Below, piece by piece: positions 10,268 through 21,244 of a DNA stretch of 64,000 nucleotides; position 1 is the first letter of the stretch; each line of letters begins with the position of its first letter. This DNA comes from Dallia pectoralis (Eukaryota > Chordata > Actinopteri > Esociformes > Umbridae), in NCBI GenBank assembly GCA_029465975.1, contig CM055754.1:3681068-3745067 (forward strand), in the 5' to 3' direction. The notes beneath the pieces are model-generated. The model searched no databases, was not told the origin of the DNA, and saw only the letters and a program-made list of their open reading frames with translations. The position numbers and the translations under genes were made by a program.

Positions 10268-11938
10268 CTCGATCCTGGACCACACGTCCGGATGATTGTC
10301 ATGGTGCTGGATGTCATCCAGGAGCTGTTGGACGAAGGGCTGAGACAGCGGGTCTCTGTTGGGGTCCGTGAAACTGCCACTGGCGGGCAGCGGCGGAGAC
10401 TTGTTGACGGGTCTCCTCCGGGATCCAGTAGAGCTCCCTCTGGTCTCCCCCGAGCTCCAGCCTCTGCTGTTCTCTCTCATCCTGCTCTCACCTGAGCTGC
10501 AGCCCCGGCTTTTCTCTCTCATCCTGCTCTCTCCCGAGCTCCAGGCCTCATCCTCTGACAGCAGGTCGCTGAGGGGGCCCGACTCGATGCTCTCATCCAG
10601 GGACGGGGCGATGTCGCTGGACGAGGTGGGCGAGAAACGCCCCATCCCTGCCCGGAAGTGCCTCTTGTAGGGGTGTTGGAGGTCCAGAGGCAGTTGGGGG
10701 CTGCCCGGACCGTCGCCCTCCCAGTCAGAGTTAACCTCAGTCAGGTCCCAGTCGTCCACATCCTGGATGGACAGGTGATGGCCCTGTCGACCGGACCTCT
10801 CTGGCAGCTCTTTGGCCAATGTCTCCAGCTTCATGGCTAGCATCTCTGTCTTCTTTAACTGGGCAGGCAGCGCCAGGAACTCGTCTGATCCTAACCAATG
10901 CTCTTCAATGGGGTTAGGGCTGGAGCCTGCTGAAGCTGGGGCCGGCTGGGGGAACCGGGGCCCCAGGAAGAGCCAGGCAGCTGCCTCACTGGGAGGACGG
11001 GAGTCCCAGGTGGAGGCTTCGCCGTTCGAGTCTCGTTCTGCCGGCATCTTCGCAGGGGAAGGTAGTGGGTTATCTGTGTCTCTGTCTGTCTGTGAATCAT
11101 CCAGGAGCCGTTTATCTGTGAAGGATGTGGGGGAGAGGTCCAGGGGGAACTCCCCTCCTGCCTCTGAGGAGCATCTTTGCAGGGGGATGGCAGCTCCAGG
11201 AGAAACCAGCTGTCTCTGGTATCCTCCTGGAGGTCTCGCTTTGCTAGCCTCCAGGTTCCTGATGTTCATGGCACGCAGGCTGTCGTAGGACTGGCTGCTG
11301 TTGCTGGGATACACGGCATCGAGCTCCAGCCAAAATCTGGAGCGATCTGGAAGGTCAAGGAGAGAGGGGGTACTTCTGCTCAGGTCTGCCTGGAACTGAA
11401 GAGAGGGAGGCAGGTTGGACCTTCTCAGGCTGGCCTCATTCTCACCCTCCAGGTACATGGGCTTCTTTGGTAAACAGGGCTGGGTGGGGGAAGCCTTGTT
11501 GCTGACACTGCCTTGTAGGGGGCGCTTGCTGAGTGAAGGGCTCTCGTTCGGGGGAGTGCCGCAGTGCATTGTGGGGGGAGTCGCAGGGTTGTTGTCCTCG
11601 CTTGAGGCAGAGGGATCGTTTCTAAGTCTGTCAGGGGTCGTCCCCCTGCTCTCCTCCTCCTCCTCCTTCTCTGCGACGGCGCCCTGAGTCTGGCTCTGCT
11701 TGGCCGCAATGGTCAGCAGGTCCACGCTCTGGATGAGCTCGGGGAAGTCTCTCTCCAGCCCGGGGTAGCTACAGCGAGGCTCCTGGCCTGGTGCACGGGT
11801 CCCTTCCTGGTCCTCACTGGGGCTGTAGTCGCTGAGCTCAAAGGCTGTGATGCCGCAGTCCAGGGAGAAGTAGTCCTGGCTGCACTTAATGGTCAGCTGC
11901 CCACGGTCGTCCACCTCCGTCAGAGCAACCAGACGAGC
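10268..11938 (-). CDS. akap6: A-kinase anchor protein 6 (mAKAP), long coding exon
   Basis: A 1671-bp exon of exactly 557 codons, residues 194-750. The acceptor tttcccag precedes GCT CGT CTG (ARLVALTEVDD), and the exon ends in ATC GAG before gtaaaa. Its first part, GQLTIKCSQDYFSLDCGITA then FELSDYSPSED, matches AKAP6, as do RSTPSLLDLPDRSRF, the block around GSDEFLALPAQLKKTE, and SSSDIAPSLDESIESGPLSD. In mammals this half of mAKAP binds adenylyl cyclase 5 and PDK1. The exon is acidic, Ser/Pro-rich and poorly conserved between these blocks, which suggests disorder. An internal repeat, SSGESRMRE-x-SRG, occurs twice with a third degenerate copy (about 10437-10560). The open frame begins at a GTG (11914) within the exon; that is not a start codon. 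The last residues of the open frame beyond 10268 are intron read-through. Confidence 0.95.
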
Positions 11939-12302
11939 CTGGGAAACAATGGTGAAGAATGAAGGAAAGCAAGCGCATTGGTGGGACAGGTCATTTAATA
12001 GTTTTCAAGTGTCCAAGGCTGTAAGGATGTGTCATAAAAAGAGCATGTCTCCTTAAATGAATCCATAACGGGCAGTGTTCCATTATATTCAACACCATTG
12101 TCATTCAGGAGTCATTCCAAAATTTGCCACAGGGGGGAGTACATTTTCTCCGTAACGGACACTGGGTAGATGGTAGATGTTAAGTGCCATTCATTTCTTT
12201 GCTTTCAAAATGTGTATCTCCCTATAACCTGGAATTTATTTATTGACATGGTGACATACGAGTTGGACAGAAATGTCCTTAAAGTTCATCTATCAGGATA
12301 TC

Positions 12303-12556
12303 AGGTCATACAGGTCAGTCTGTCATTGAGGTCAGTCTGTCAAACAGGTCAGTCTGTCATTGAGGTCAGTCTGTTATTGAGGTATGTCTGTCATTGAGGT
12401 CAGTCTGTCATTGAGGTCAGTCTGTCATTGAGGTCAGTCTGTCATTGAGGTCAGTTTGTCAATGAAGTCAGTCTGTCATTGAAGTCAGTCTGTCATTGAG
12501 GTCAGTTTGTCAATGAGGTCAGTTTGTCATTGAGGTCAGTTTGTCATTAATGTCAG
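12303..12556. repeat. 17-bp minisatellite, about 14 copies
   Basis: The unit is ggtcagtctgtcattga, with variants gtcaaacag, gtcaatgag and ttattgag. Confidence 0.92.
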
Positions 12557-12568
12557 TCTGTGACGTGC

Positions 12569-12735
12569 GTGTGGGTCCGTGCGTGTGTGGGTCCGTGCGT
12601 GTGGGTCCGTGCGTGTGGGTCCGTGCGTGTGGGTCCGTGCGTGTGGGTCCGTGTGTGTGGGTCCGTGCGTGTGTGGGTCCGTGCGTGTGGGTCCGTGCGT
12701 GTGGGTCCGTGCGTGTGTGGGTTCGGGCGTGTGTA
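12569..12735. repeat. 14-bp minisatellite touching the akap6 splice donor
   Basis: About 12 copies of gtccgtgcgtgtgg, some expanded by one GT step (gcgtgtgtgg). On the akap6 sense strand this is a C/A-rich array (ccacacgcacggac) that begins at the second base of the intron. Frames through it (Val-Gly-Pro-Cys on plus, His-Thr-Asp-Pro on minus) are artefacts. Confidence 0.93.
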
Positions 12736-12736
12736 C

Positions 12737-12988
12737 CTGGTCGTGGTCCTGAGAGAAGGCCTGCAGGATGTCAGTTTGTCGGGTGTAGTTTCCGTTCGAG
12801 TCCTGAAGGCCCTGTAGAAGCCTCTCCTTTAGAACCAGGACAGACACACGGAGCTGGTGCCACAAAAGCTGAACGCTGTGGATGTCCACGATGATGTTCA
12901 CGGAGTAGGACAGGAGCTTCAGGGAGAACTCTGTCTCCAGCAGGGCGTGGATCTGCTCTACATGGTCCGAGATGTCCTCGCAAATGTC
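12737..12988 (-). CDS. akap6: A-kinase anchor protein 6 (mAKAP), coding exon 2
   Basis: A 252-bp exon of 84 codons, residues 110-193, phase 0 at both ends. The acceptor gtgtag precedes GAC ATT TGC, and the exon ends GACCAG before gtacac. It reads DICEDISDHVEQIHALLETE, then FSLKLLSYSVN, then VQLLWHQLRVSVLVL and NGNYTRQTDILQAF. This is close to the near-invariant N-terminal block of vertebrate AKAP6 and is among the best conserved coding sequence of the gene in this window. Heptad-like Leu/Val spacing suggests helices. The preceding exon ends in Val-Gln-Leu-Lys, and joining the two restores the known order HLVQLK-DICEDI. Confidence 0.95.
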
Positions 12989-13418
12989 CTACACATGCAT
13001 GCACACGCACACACACAGAAACAAACACCCACAAACAAATCCGGGAAGAAAAAAGACCATTAGATTCAAGCTAACACGTTAGTTAAGATATACAGAGAAA
13101 CATCTAACACATATTATTGTATTTGCTGCGTAATGCTGAACTAACAAAATGCCCTACATGTTATCTTGACTCCATATGCAGACCAATATGTTAGGACTGC
13201 CAGTAGGAGGGGGGTTACTAGAGTAAAAGCAGAACAAACTGGGGGTGGCTGTCACACATTCCATGTTTAAAAAATGACTCAGACCCGCATGGACACATAT
13301 AGTCCACATTGCACAGCAAATAGACAGACTTGAGGAGACGGACCGAAATGGAAAATTTACAACGCACTAAATGGGCAGCCGCATCCAACACGCATAGACC
13401 TACATCCAGTCTACATTT

Positions 13419-13795
13419 AATAATGGCACCGTTAACATTAATAATGGCACCGTTAATATTAATAATGGCACTGTTAACATTAATAATGGCACCGTTAACA
13501 TTAATAATGGCACCGTTAACATTAATAATGGCACCGTTTACATTAATAATGGCACCGTTAACATTAATAATGGCACCGTTAACATTAATAATGGCACCGT
13601 TTGCATTAATAATGGCACCGTTAACATTAATAATGGCACCGTTAACATTAATAATGGCACCGTTAATATTAATAATGGCACCGTTAACATTAATAATGGC
13701 ACTGTTAACATTAATAATGGCACCGTAAACATTAATAATGGCACCGTAAACATTAATAATGGCACCGTTAACATTAATAATGGCACCGTAAACAT
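13419..13795. repeat. 21-bp minisatellite, about 18 copies
   Basis: The unit contains gttaacattaataatggca plus two bases. A unit length divisible by three keeps frames open on both strands: plus reads Met-Ala-Pro-Leu-Thr-Leu-Ile, minus reads Val-Asn-Gly-Ala-Ile-Ile-Asn. Most copies carry a GTTAAC palindrome; variants have gtttac, gtttgc, gtaaac or gttaat. Confidence 0.95.
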
Positions 13796-14462
13796 CCACA
13801 GGAACGTGTCTCCCCAAACGAGCCCAGTGTTGTCATAGTAACAACATCATCTTAAGCTAATTGCATGGGATCTCTGAGGAGTCAGCAGTCATTCCACTGC
13901 CGCAGCCACCAGTGACAGCACGTCTGATCTGGCCATAACTGGCCGGCAGGGGGCGCTGTAACCACTCTGTGTGACATCTGATCCCGACCCACCCATCCGC
14001 TCCTGTCACAGCTGCTGGTGGTGTTGTATTTTCAATGAAATCGGGGACAGCGCCATGGCGTGTCACTAGCAATGCGTCTCACCGGGAGTCGAGAAAAGGA
14101 GCCAAGATCAGGAATAAACATTAAGGAAAACCGTCATTAATCCGGGAATGGATTTCTGTGTGGTCGTTTCATGCATTGAAATGCCGTAGACACACGCACG
14201 GTGCTGTCCAATATGTTTCCTGTGTGCCGCTGTTGTTCGGTTCCTGTCCACACTAACATGTGCTTGTCAGAGACATAGTTCGGATCCCGCTGTGCATCCG
14301 GATGTATTACGTCTGAAACACTAAGACCTAAACCAAGGGCAACTCTACAGGCCACTGTAAAGTAACATCCTTAATAAACTGTACTGGACGTTGAATATGA
14401 AAGCCTAATGGTTATAAACAGTGGCCTAGTACTTATGTTCAAGTGAACAACGCACAAATGAA

Positions 14463-14556
14463 ACCTCCCATTTTGCCCTTAAGCAAGACACTTAACTATA
14501 ATTGCTCCTGTAAGGCGCTGTGGATGACTGCTGGTCAAATTACGTAAATGAATACA
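14463..14556 (+). mobile_element. SINE-like fragment (V-SINE type tail)
   Basis: Contains ttgcccttaagcaagacac, then taattgctcctgtaaggcgc, tgtggatgactgctggtcaa and aaatgaataca. These resemble in order the conserved central-to-3' part of common teleost SINEs (gcccttgagcaaggcac ... gctcctgtaagtcgctctgg ... gctaaatg). No tRNA-like head with A and B boxes is evident upstream, so it is a diverged fragment. Confidence 0.5.
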
Positions 14557-14622
14557 TTTGCTATTGCTAACTATTCCCTGTAGCTGGATATAAATTCACA
14601 TTACCCTAAATGGTGCTCCACA

Positions 14623-14692
14623 CCAAAGCAACTCAAGTGTAGGTATTAAAGTACAATCCAAAGCAACTCAAGTGTAGGTATTAAAGTACAAT
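14623..14692. repeat. 35-bp direct duplication
   Basis: Two perfect adjacent copies; the word ccaaagcaactcaagtgtag occurs at 14623 and 14658. Confidence 0.9.
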
Positions 14693-14998
14693 CACTCACC
14701 AAATATAATGGTTTAGCCCTCAGGTCAGGACTACAGTACAAACAGAGTTTTTCAGAACATTTTGGGCTTGAGTACAGCATTGCAATTGCTTATATGTATG
14801 CTAAATGTATTTAACTACAAGAAACTGTGCGTTTGTGTGCAAATATTGAGGATAAAGAATAATATTGATACTGACTGTGTTTATTCACTAGTCAATCTTA
14901 CAGTTTGTTTGTTGAGTACACAAACAATCTCTTACTTAGCCTGTATTACTATATTATTACTTGTATTAACTAATTAGATGATAATGAGGGGAACCCAG

Positions 14999-15383
14999 GT
15001 TCCTATAGTCTAGGTTCCGTTTAGTCAAGGTTCTGTTTTGTCTAGGTTCTGTTTAGTCAAGGTTCCGCTTCGTAAAGGTTCCGTTTAGTCAAAGTTCTGT
15101 TCAGTCAAGGTCCCGTTTGGACAAGGTTCTGTTTAGTCAAGGTTCCATTTAGTGAAGGTTCCTTTTAGTCAAGGTTCCATTTAGTCAAGGTTCTGTTTAG
15201 TCAAGGTTCTGTTTAGTCAAGGTTCCATTTGGTGAAGGTTCCATTTAGTCAATGTTCCGTTTAGTCAAGGTTCTGTTTAGTCAAGGTTCTGTTTAGTCAA
15301 GGTTCTGTTTAGTCAAGGTCCGTTTAGTTAAGGTTCCATTTAGTCAAGGTTCCATTTAGTCAAGGTTCTGTTTAGTCTAGATT
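14999..15383. repeat. 16-bp minisatellite, about 24 copies
   Basis: The unit is ggttctgtttagtcaa, with ggttccattt, ggttccgttt and ggtgaa variants. Confidence 0.93.
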
Positions 15384-16728
15384 CAACCGATGAGAACAAG
15401 CTCTGGTCCTGGCAGGGTCTCCATAACAACAGGTCTAACAGCATTGGTGCTTGTTGTATTTTGGCTTCAGTGCTTTCTGTGCTACCTAAATAACACCTCT
15501 GAATGTAGGTCAGACGCGTAGCTGCACCACGAACAACAATCAGGGTTCCATAAAATACACATACTGTATTGAACCTTCAGGAACAATTCATAAAAAGATG
15601 AGGAAGAATTCATAAAAGTTATCTACTGTGTGTAATAGGACTTTTGGGTATTTAGGTGTGCAGTGGAAGAACTGAATCATATCTGAACACATTACATTCA
15701 AATAGGCCACACTTATTGTAAGTCCTGCAATATGTTAACTGCTATAGAGACATGCAGTACAGTGTGATTATATATTATTTCCATAAACGTCATCCTTCCT
15801 ATTCAAATACAGAAATAAAATGTGGATTTTTTTGTAGCTCTTCTACGCAAATAACCAAGAGCTATTTTAAGCACTTTACAAGATGTTGAATAATTGCAGC
15901 TGAGAAATGTATGAGATATCTCCACAGCCCCTCGGAAGTAAGGAACTTTTTTCACGATGCAGCGTGTTCTCCGTAAGACTGGATTGATAGTGAAAGCAGA
16001 CAAACACACACACACGGACAGTTATGTGCACTGGAATATAGTCCAGTGCATTGCAATAACCACCCCTAAAAACCTTAACCACCATCAAGACCATCCGACC
16101 AAACCCAAACACTTGACGTTTGTCTTCCCAAAACAAACCAGTTAATTCAGATACTGTCCAAATCAATTAGTCCTAGCCAGCCTTACCTGTTACAAAACAG
16201 TGGTCTAGACTCCAGGATATCCTTTACATTTCACACAAACGTTTCATCAAGACAAATACAACCAGTAGAGTTGAGTTTGGTTCCTCTGTCTACCACTGGA
16301 ATTGGAGCTGGTCTCTCAAAAACACAGTTGGTGTGTGTCGCTTTCTCTCTCTACTGACCTGAATCTCTCACTAGGTCTCTCACAACACTGGGGAGGCTAT
16401 TTTAGGCTTTGACCTCACACTCATCTCTTTGAGTTAACCCCACCTCCTCTACTGCCCAGCCATGGGGCAGCTGAACCCCCACCCAACTGACTGGTCCCCC
16501 CACCCCCTCCGTGCCCACTGGGCGCAGCTGCCAACTGGAGTGGTGGGTTGGACTGGGCGCAGGGGCAGTTCAAGGGCATTTCTATTCCACTGGGATTCTT
16601 GTCTTTGTTAAATCGCTAGTCGCTAATGTTGTCGCGTGCATTTGCATGGAGAAGTCGGTTCAAACCGGCTCTGTGCACGTCCTCACCCAGACTCCTGTTA
16701 CCCAGGAAGGCTGTCCAGACACAGCGGA

Positions 16729-16873
16729 GTTATGGAGCTAGCCACATGGTGCAGTTATGGAGCTAGTCACATGGTGGAGTTATGGAGCTAGCCACATGGT
16801 GCAGTTATGGTGCTAATCACATGGTGGCGTTATGGAGCTAGCCACATGGCGGTGTTATGGAGCTAGCCACATG
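16729..16873. repeat. 25-bp minisatellite, about 6 copies
   Basis: The unit contains ttatggagctagccacatgg and a variable 5-base end (tgcag, tggag, tggcg, cggtg). Confidence 0.9.
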
Positions 16874-17157
16874 CCACAGTGCCAACATGTAGCTGTGAGG
16901 TGGTCCACTCCCCCACATGGTGTCAACTGCATGTGCCCCACCCCTCAACAGCCTTCACCAACCTTTAACAGGCCTCCCGGGTCCAGCACACACACACACA
17001 CACACACATTGACAGACTGCAAAGAGACATAGCTCATGAATTCTCAGGATTAGTGGCAGCGCTGGGATTACATCACTAGAAATACAGTTTTCCACACAGC
17101 TGCAGGAGACCTCATTGATACCCAATCACGATCACTGATCCTAGTTAGGATACGTAT

Positions 17158-17300
17158 ATGTGTGTGTGTGTGTGTGTATATATGTGTGTGTATATGTGTG
17201 TTCAGATGTGTGTGTATATATGTGTGTTCATATGTGTGTGTGTGTGTGTGTATATGTGTGTTCAGATGTGTGTGTGTAAATGTGTGTGTATATGTGTGTT
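17158..17300. repeat. GT/ATGT microsatellite
   Basis: Broken (TG)n with tatatgtgtg and gttcagatgtg interruptions; a short (CA)n follows at 17325-17343. Confidence 0.9.
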
Positions 17301-19561
17301 GTAGCTCTGTGTCACAGTTTTGTACACACACACACACACACACTCCAAATTCTGCATTACGCTGCCACACGAGGTGCCATGCCGTAGAAAGGTTTTATTA
17401 TACAAAGTTGTTGATTTAACCGCTAACAGCTTAGGTCGGTTCACACTAAACATTGACTTCTGCATATCACCTATACTGTCCACACCTACACACACCTAAC
17501 AGCAGAATTATATCCAGGCATTCGTTACATTAATATAACCTCTTTCCCTTTACACACCATCACCAGGCCTCAGTCACACAGGAGCATCAACGAAAATTTA
17601 GCAGACAAATGTGGTTTCTTCAGTTGAAATAGTGTTCGTCCTTTCAATAAATCGTTATCTTTACAGCCAATTTTTCAATCCATATACATTTTATGTTCCA
17701 TCGTTATGTCCTGACCATGTCTTTGTGCCGAGTTTAGGGCACCGTTTTCCAATGTGTCCATAAACTGACCTGGTTCAAAGAAAATCTTCAACAGTGTGAG
17801 ATTCCCACCATAGCCACTAGATGGCAGACTTATCCAGTGAATTCAAACAGACATCACAATAAAAGTCCCCGGAACAGATTGACAGCATAATATTATGTCA
17901 TCTATTCATTGTTGTGCAATTTAATAACACTGATGACGGAACTTAGTACATCAGTTCAAGTTCTATATTGCATATTCATACAGTTTGAGTAAAAAAAACA
18001 CACTGAAAAGGCAGGAAACGAACCGAGACAAAGAAGAAGAGCAACAAGAGGACAAAGAAAGAATCGGAGGAGACAGAGAAGACAAACAAGAAAGAAAGAG
18101 AGAGGGAGTGAAACAGTGGTCGAGACGGACGGGAGTGAAAGAGAATATCATATTATATGGGGGAAAACAACAGGGTAATATGGGTGTCAGTTTTTCAAAC
18201 ATTACAAACATTAATAAATGACACCCAAGTAAACAATCACAGATCTATATAATCACACACACCACTACTAGTGACCATGAGGGTGAAAGCCAGCATCAAC
18301 AATGCAACTGTTTTTTCAAAGGGACCACAGATCTGTCACTGACAAAGAGCCAATACATGAGACCGATGGAGTCACTGTCTCACGGGACGTGGACCACTAC
18401 AACAAACAGATCCGTCACTATCTCAGAACCAGGGCCTGTGTTCACAGAGGATTGTCTATGAGCATATGAAAGGCAAACGGATCCTAGAAAAGCACCACTG
18501 CTCCTAGATTAGGATTGGCGGGAATATAGGACGGACTCACAAGTACAGCATTCCTCAGAAAGACAGCGTACCTTTCTAAAAATGGAAATATGGAAGGTCT
18601 GTTTACGTTAGCATAATGTACCGGTGCTGCAACCGTAATAGCCTTCTGAAGTATATATCCAGCACAACCAGTCACTGGTCAATATAAGTGTCGGGTTCCA
18701 TTTCAGGATATAATGGTGGTGGCTGGACCAACCATCCATCCACAGAAACGTTGGTGAAGGTCGTGATGGTGTTAGGACAAAGGTTGAGGTAAAGAACTAC
18801 ATCTCTCTGAACGCTCCACTAACTGGAGCGGGGCGATGACTCGGCAGATTGTGACAGACATAGGGCATTCTGGGAGTTTTCCACTAAAACTGTAGACCCA
18901 TTGCACACCATACGGATTGAATAGCTTTAGGTAAACTGTTGGCATCAGAAGAATTTTACTATTTGGAAAGCAAAGTGGTGTGCAGCAAAGTCATTGGTTA
19001 GAACAATTGGTTGATGGGCGTGACCCAACGGACTGGAGTGCAGGCGTAGTAGAATGAATGAAACAGCATGGACAAAATGTTATTGGGTGTGGGCAAGGCT
19101 TTGTGCGTGTGCAGGAAGCAGCCACAAGAGGATAAAATTAACTATAATTTATAAATAGTATTTATAGAAGAAACTACGATATCGGCGTTACATGTGGCTG
19201 ATTGAAAAATGGCCATCTCTTGGATTTGCATATTACTCCGGTTGCGTTTTGAATATTGATGGGAATCTGATTAGTTGGGCGGCACTAATAGATCTACACA
19301 CACAACTCAGCTTTAATCATAAGGACAATCAAAATAATAACTCTTAGCAATCACATTCGAACTCAGAGACACGTACCCTAACTGTAAACTTAACTCCTTA
19401 TATTGAACCCTAAACCTAATGCCAACACCAGTGATACCATTCCCTCTGAACTGAACACTTACTGTAGGTCTGTCAATATGAGGACACGCAAATGTTCGGA
19501 GAAGTAAGATGGACCACAGTTTGGATGACATCATTCAAAATAATAAAACAAATGCCTCTCT

Positions 19562-19663
<102 letters not shown>

Positions 19664-19916
19664 GGAGCATTCTGTCTGTCTGTCCTGTCTGGATATTCTC
19701 CTGATATGTTGACCACTGGTCATCTGGAATGTTTATTCCCCCCAAACACACACACACACACACACACTTTCTGGTGGTGTGAGGTCTTTATATAGCCTTT
19801 GTCTGCTCTCTTCTCTATCAGTCTGCTCTGCATTGAGATTCTGTTTCTGGATATGTTGAATAAAACATGCCTTTTGCTGCCAGAGACTGACAGCTTCCTG
19901 TTGGAGTACACGTGTG

Positions 19917-20035
19917 AACACACACACACACACATGTATGTATTTGTGTGTGTATGTGTGTGTGTGTGTGTGTGTATGTGTTTGCGTGAGTGTATGTGTG
20001 TGTGTATGTGTGTGTGTTTGTGTGTGTTTGTAGAC
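19917..20035. repeat. CA/GT-rich microsatellite near the akap6 exon 1 donor
   Basis: (CA)n at 19917-19934 followed by imperfect (TG)n to 20035. In the akap6 sense direction the sequence is CA-rich, starting about 25 bases after the 5' splice site at 20059. Confidence 0.92.
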
Positions 20036-20059
20036 ATTCATATCATTCCTCCCTCTCAC

Positions 20060-20386
20060 CTTGAGTTGCACTAGATGCACATCCACATGTTTGTTAACGG
20101 AGTCCTGTTGGACTGAGTGGGTGAGGTCGCGGACCCTCTCAGCAGTAGCCCTCAGCCACGTCTCAATCTCAGGCAGATGCAGTACCACCTTCCAGTCTGC
20201 CCCAGTGTGCAGGGGAGGGGGCTTCTGGTTCTGATACCTCTGGCCAGAGTCCATATCTTCCTCATGAAGACCACCCCGGCTGGGGCCAGCCTCCTCCTCC
20301 TTAAAGCACGCCTCCAGGGTGGGGGTGACGGAGGTGATCATGGGTGAGTAGGCCTCACTGGCCAGGGGGGAGACAGCCACGTTCAT
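20060..20386 (-). CDS. akap6: A-kinase anchor protein 6 (mAKAP), first coding exon with start codon
   Basis: A 327-bp coding segment of 109 codons, residues 1-109. The start ATG at 20384-20386 lies in tattcaccATGAAC; I chose it because MNVAVSPL aligns with the amino end of known AKAP6 and because the frame leads into the conserved block PPPLHTGADWKVVLHLPEIE, then TWLRATAERVRDLTHSVQQD and HVDVHLVQLK. The donor is CTCAAG followed by gtgaga, phase 0. AKAP6 is a scaffold that collects PKA, phosphodiesterase, phosphatases and adenylyl cyclase at the perinuclear membrane of cardiac and skeletal muscle and neurons. The PKA-binding helix and nuclear-envelope region lie in the C-terminal part, outside this window, so only about the first third of the protein (791 codons in four exons) is seen here. 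Confidence 0.95.
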
Positions 20387-20421
20387 GGTGAATAACAGCT
20401 CGGTCCAATCTTCTCAATTAG
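20387..20421 (-). other. akap6: akap6 5' UTR part of the first coding exon
   Basis: On the minus strand a pyrimidine-rich run, cccctttctgtcccagcag, lies just before 20421, and about 35 bases separate it from the ATG. That is a good splice acceptor (a CAGCAG pair, so the boundary could be 20421 or 20424), implying at least one non-coding exon further upstream (higher coordinates). Confidence 0.6.
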
Positions 20422-20462
20422 CTGCTGGGACAGAAAGGGGTTGAGGGCAGAAGGGGAGACAT

Positions 20463-21064
20463 AAACATTCATGAGTAACTTAGTAACGGCACATTCATGA
20501 GTAACTTAGTAACGGTACATTCAGTAGTAACTTAGTAACGGTACATTCATGAGTAACTTAGTAACGGTACATTCAGTAGTAACTTAGTAACGGTACATTC
20601 AGTAGTAACTTAGTAACGGTAGATTCATTAGTAACTTAGTAACGGTACATTCAGTAGTAACTTAGTAACGGTACATTCAGTAGTAACTTAGTAACGGTAC
20701 ATTCATTAGTAACTTAGTAACGGTACATTCATTAGTAACTTAGTAACGGTACATTTATTAGTAGCTTAGTAACAGTACATTCATTAGTAACTTAGTAACG
20801 GTACATTCATTAGTAACTTAGTAACGGTACATTTATTAGTAGGTTAGTAACAGTACATTCATTAGTAACTTAGTAACGGTACATTTATTAGTAGCTTAGT
20901 AACGGTACATTTATTAGTAGCTTAGTAACAGTACATTCATTAGTAACTTAGTAACGGTACATTCATTAGTAACTTAGTAACGGTACATTCAGTAGTAACT
21001 TAGTAACGGTACATTCATTAGTAACTTAGTAACGGTACATTCAGTAGTAACTTAGTAACAGTAC
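20463..21064. repeat. 26-bp minisatellite, about 23 copies
   Basis: The unit contains agtaacttagtaacggtaca plus six bases, with attcagt, attcatt, attcatg and atttatt variants. It begins about 40 bp upstream (sense) of the akap6 exon 1 acceptor. Confidence 0.95.
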
Positions 21065-21244
21065 AGCTGCAGGAGAATGTTGAATTGATCCAGAATGCTG
21101 CCAGCTGGGTAATTTCAGATGCAAATCGATAAGCAGCCTTTCATGCTCTGCTGGGGGAAGAAACAGTGGGTCGGACTAGAGGACGTTGAATATTAGCACT
21201 TCAAAAGTATAATATTCATAATAATATTAGCACTGCAAATAAGA

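Larger units (their letters stand above)
11939..12736 (-). other. akap6: akap6 intron (798 bp)
   Basis: Donor gtacac at 12736 and acceptor cag at 11939-11941. It contains two arrays: a 17-bp one at 12303-12556 and a 14-bp one at 12569-12735 that starts directly at the donor. 11942-12300 is single-copy with nothing recognisable. Confidence 0.88.

Noticed and set aside
11914..11916. Start codon for a separate 564-codon gene
   Set aside because: The codon is GTG inside an exon (Thr-Glu-Val-Asp-Asp); the frame is continuous upstream to a splice acceptor at 11939 and belongs to akap6.
13218..13817. 199-codon minus-strand open frame with Asn-Gly-Ala-Ile-Ile repeats
   Set aside because: 21-bp minisatellite, also open on the plus strand; no unique domain.
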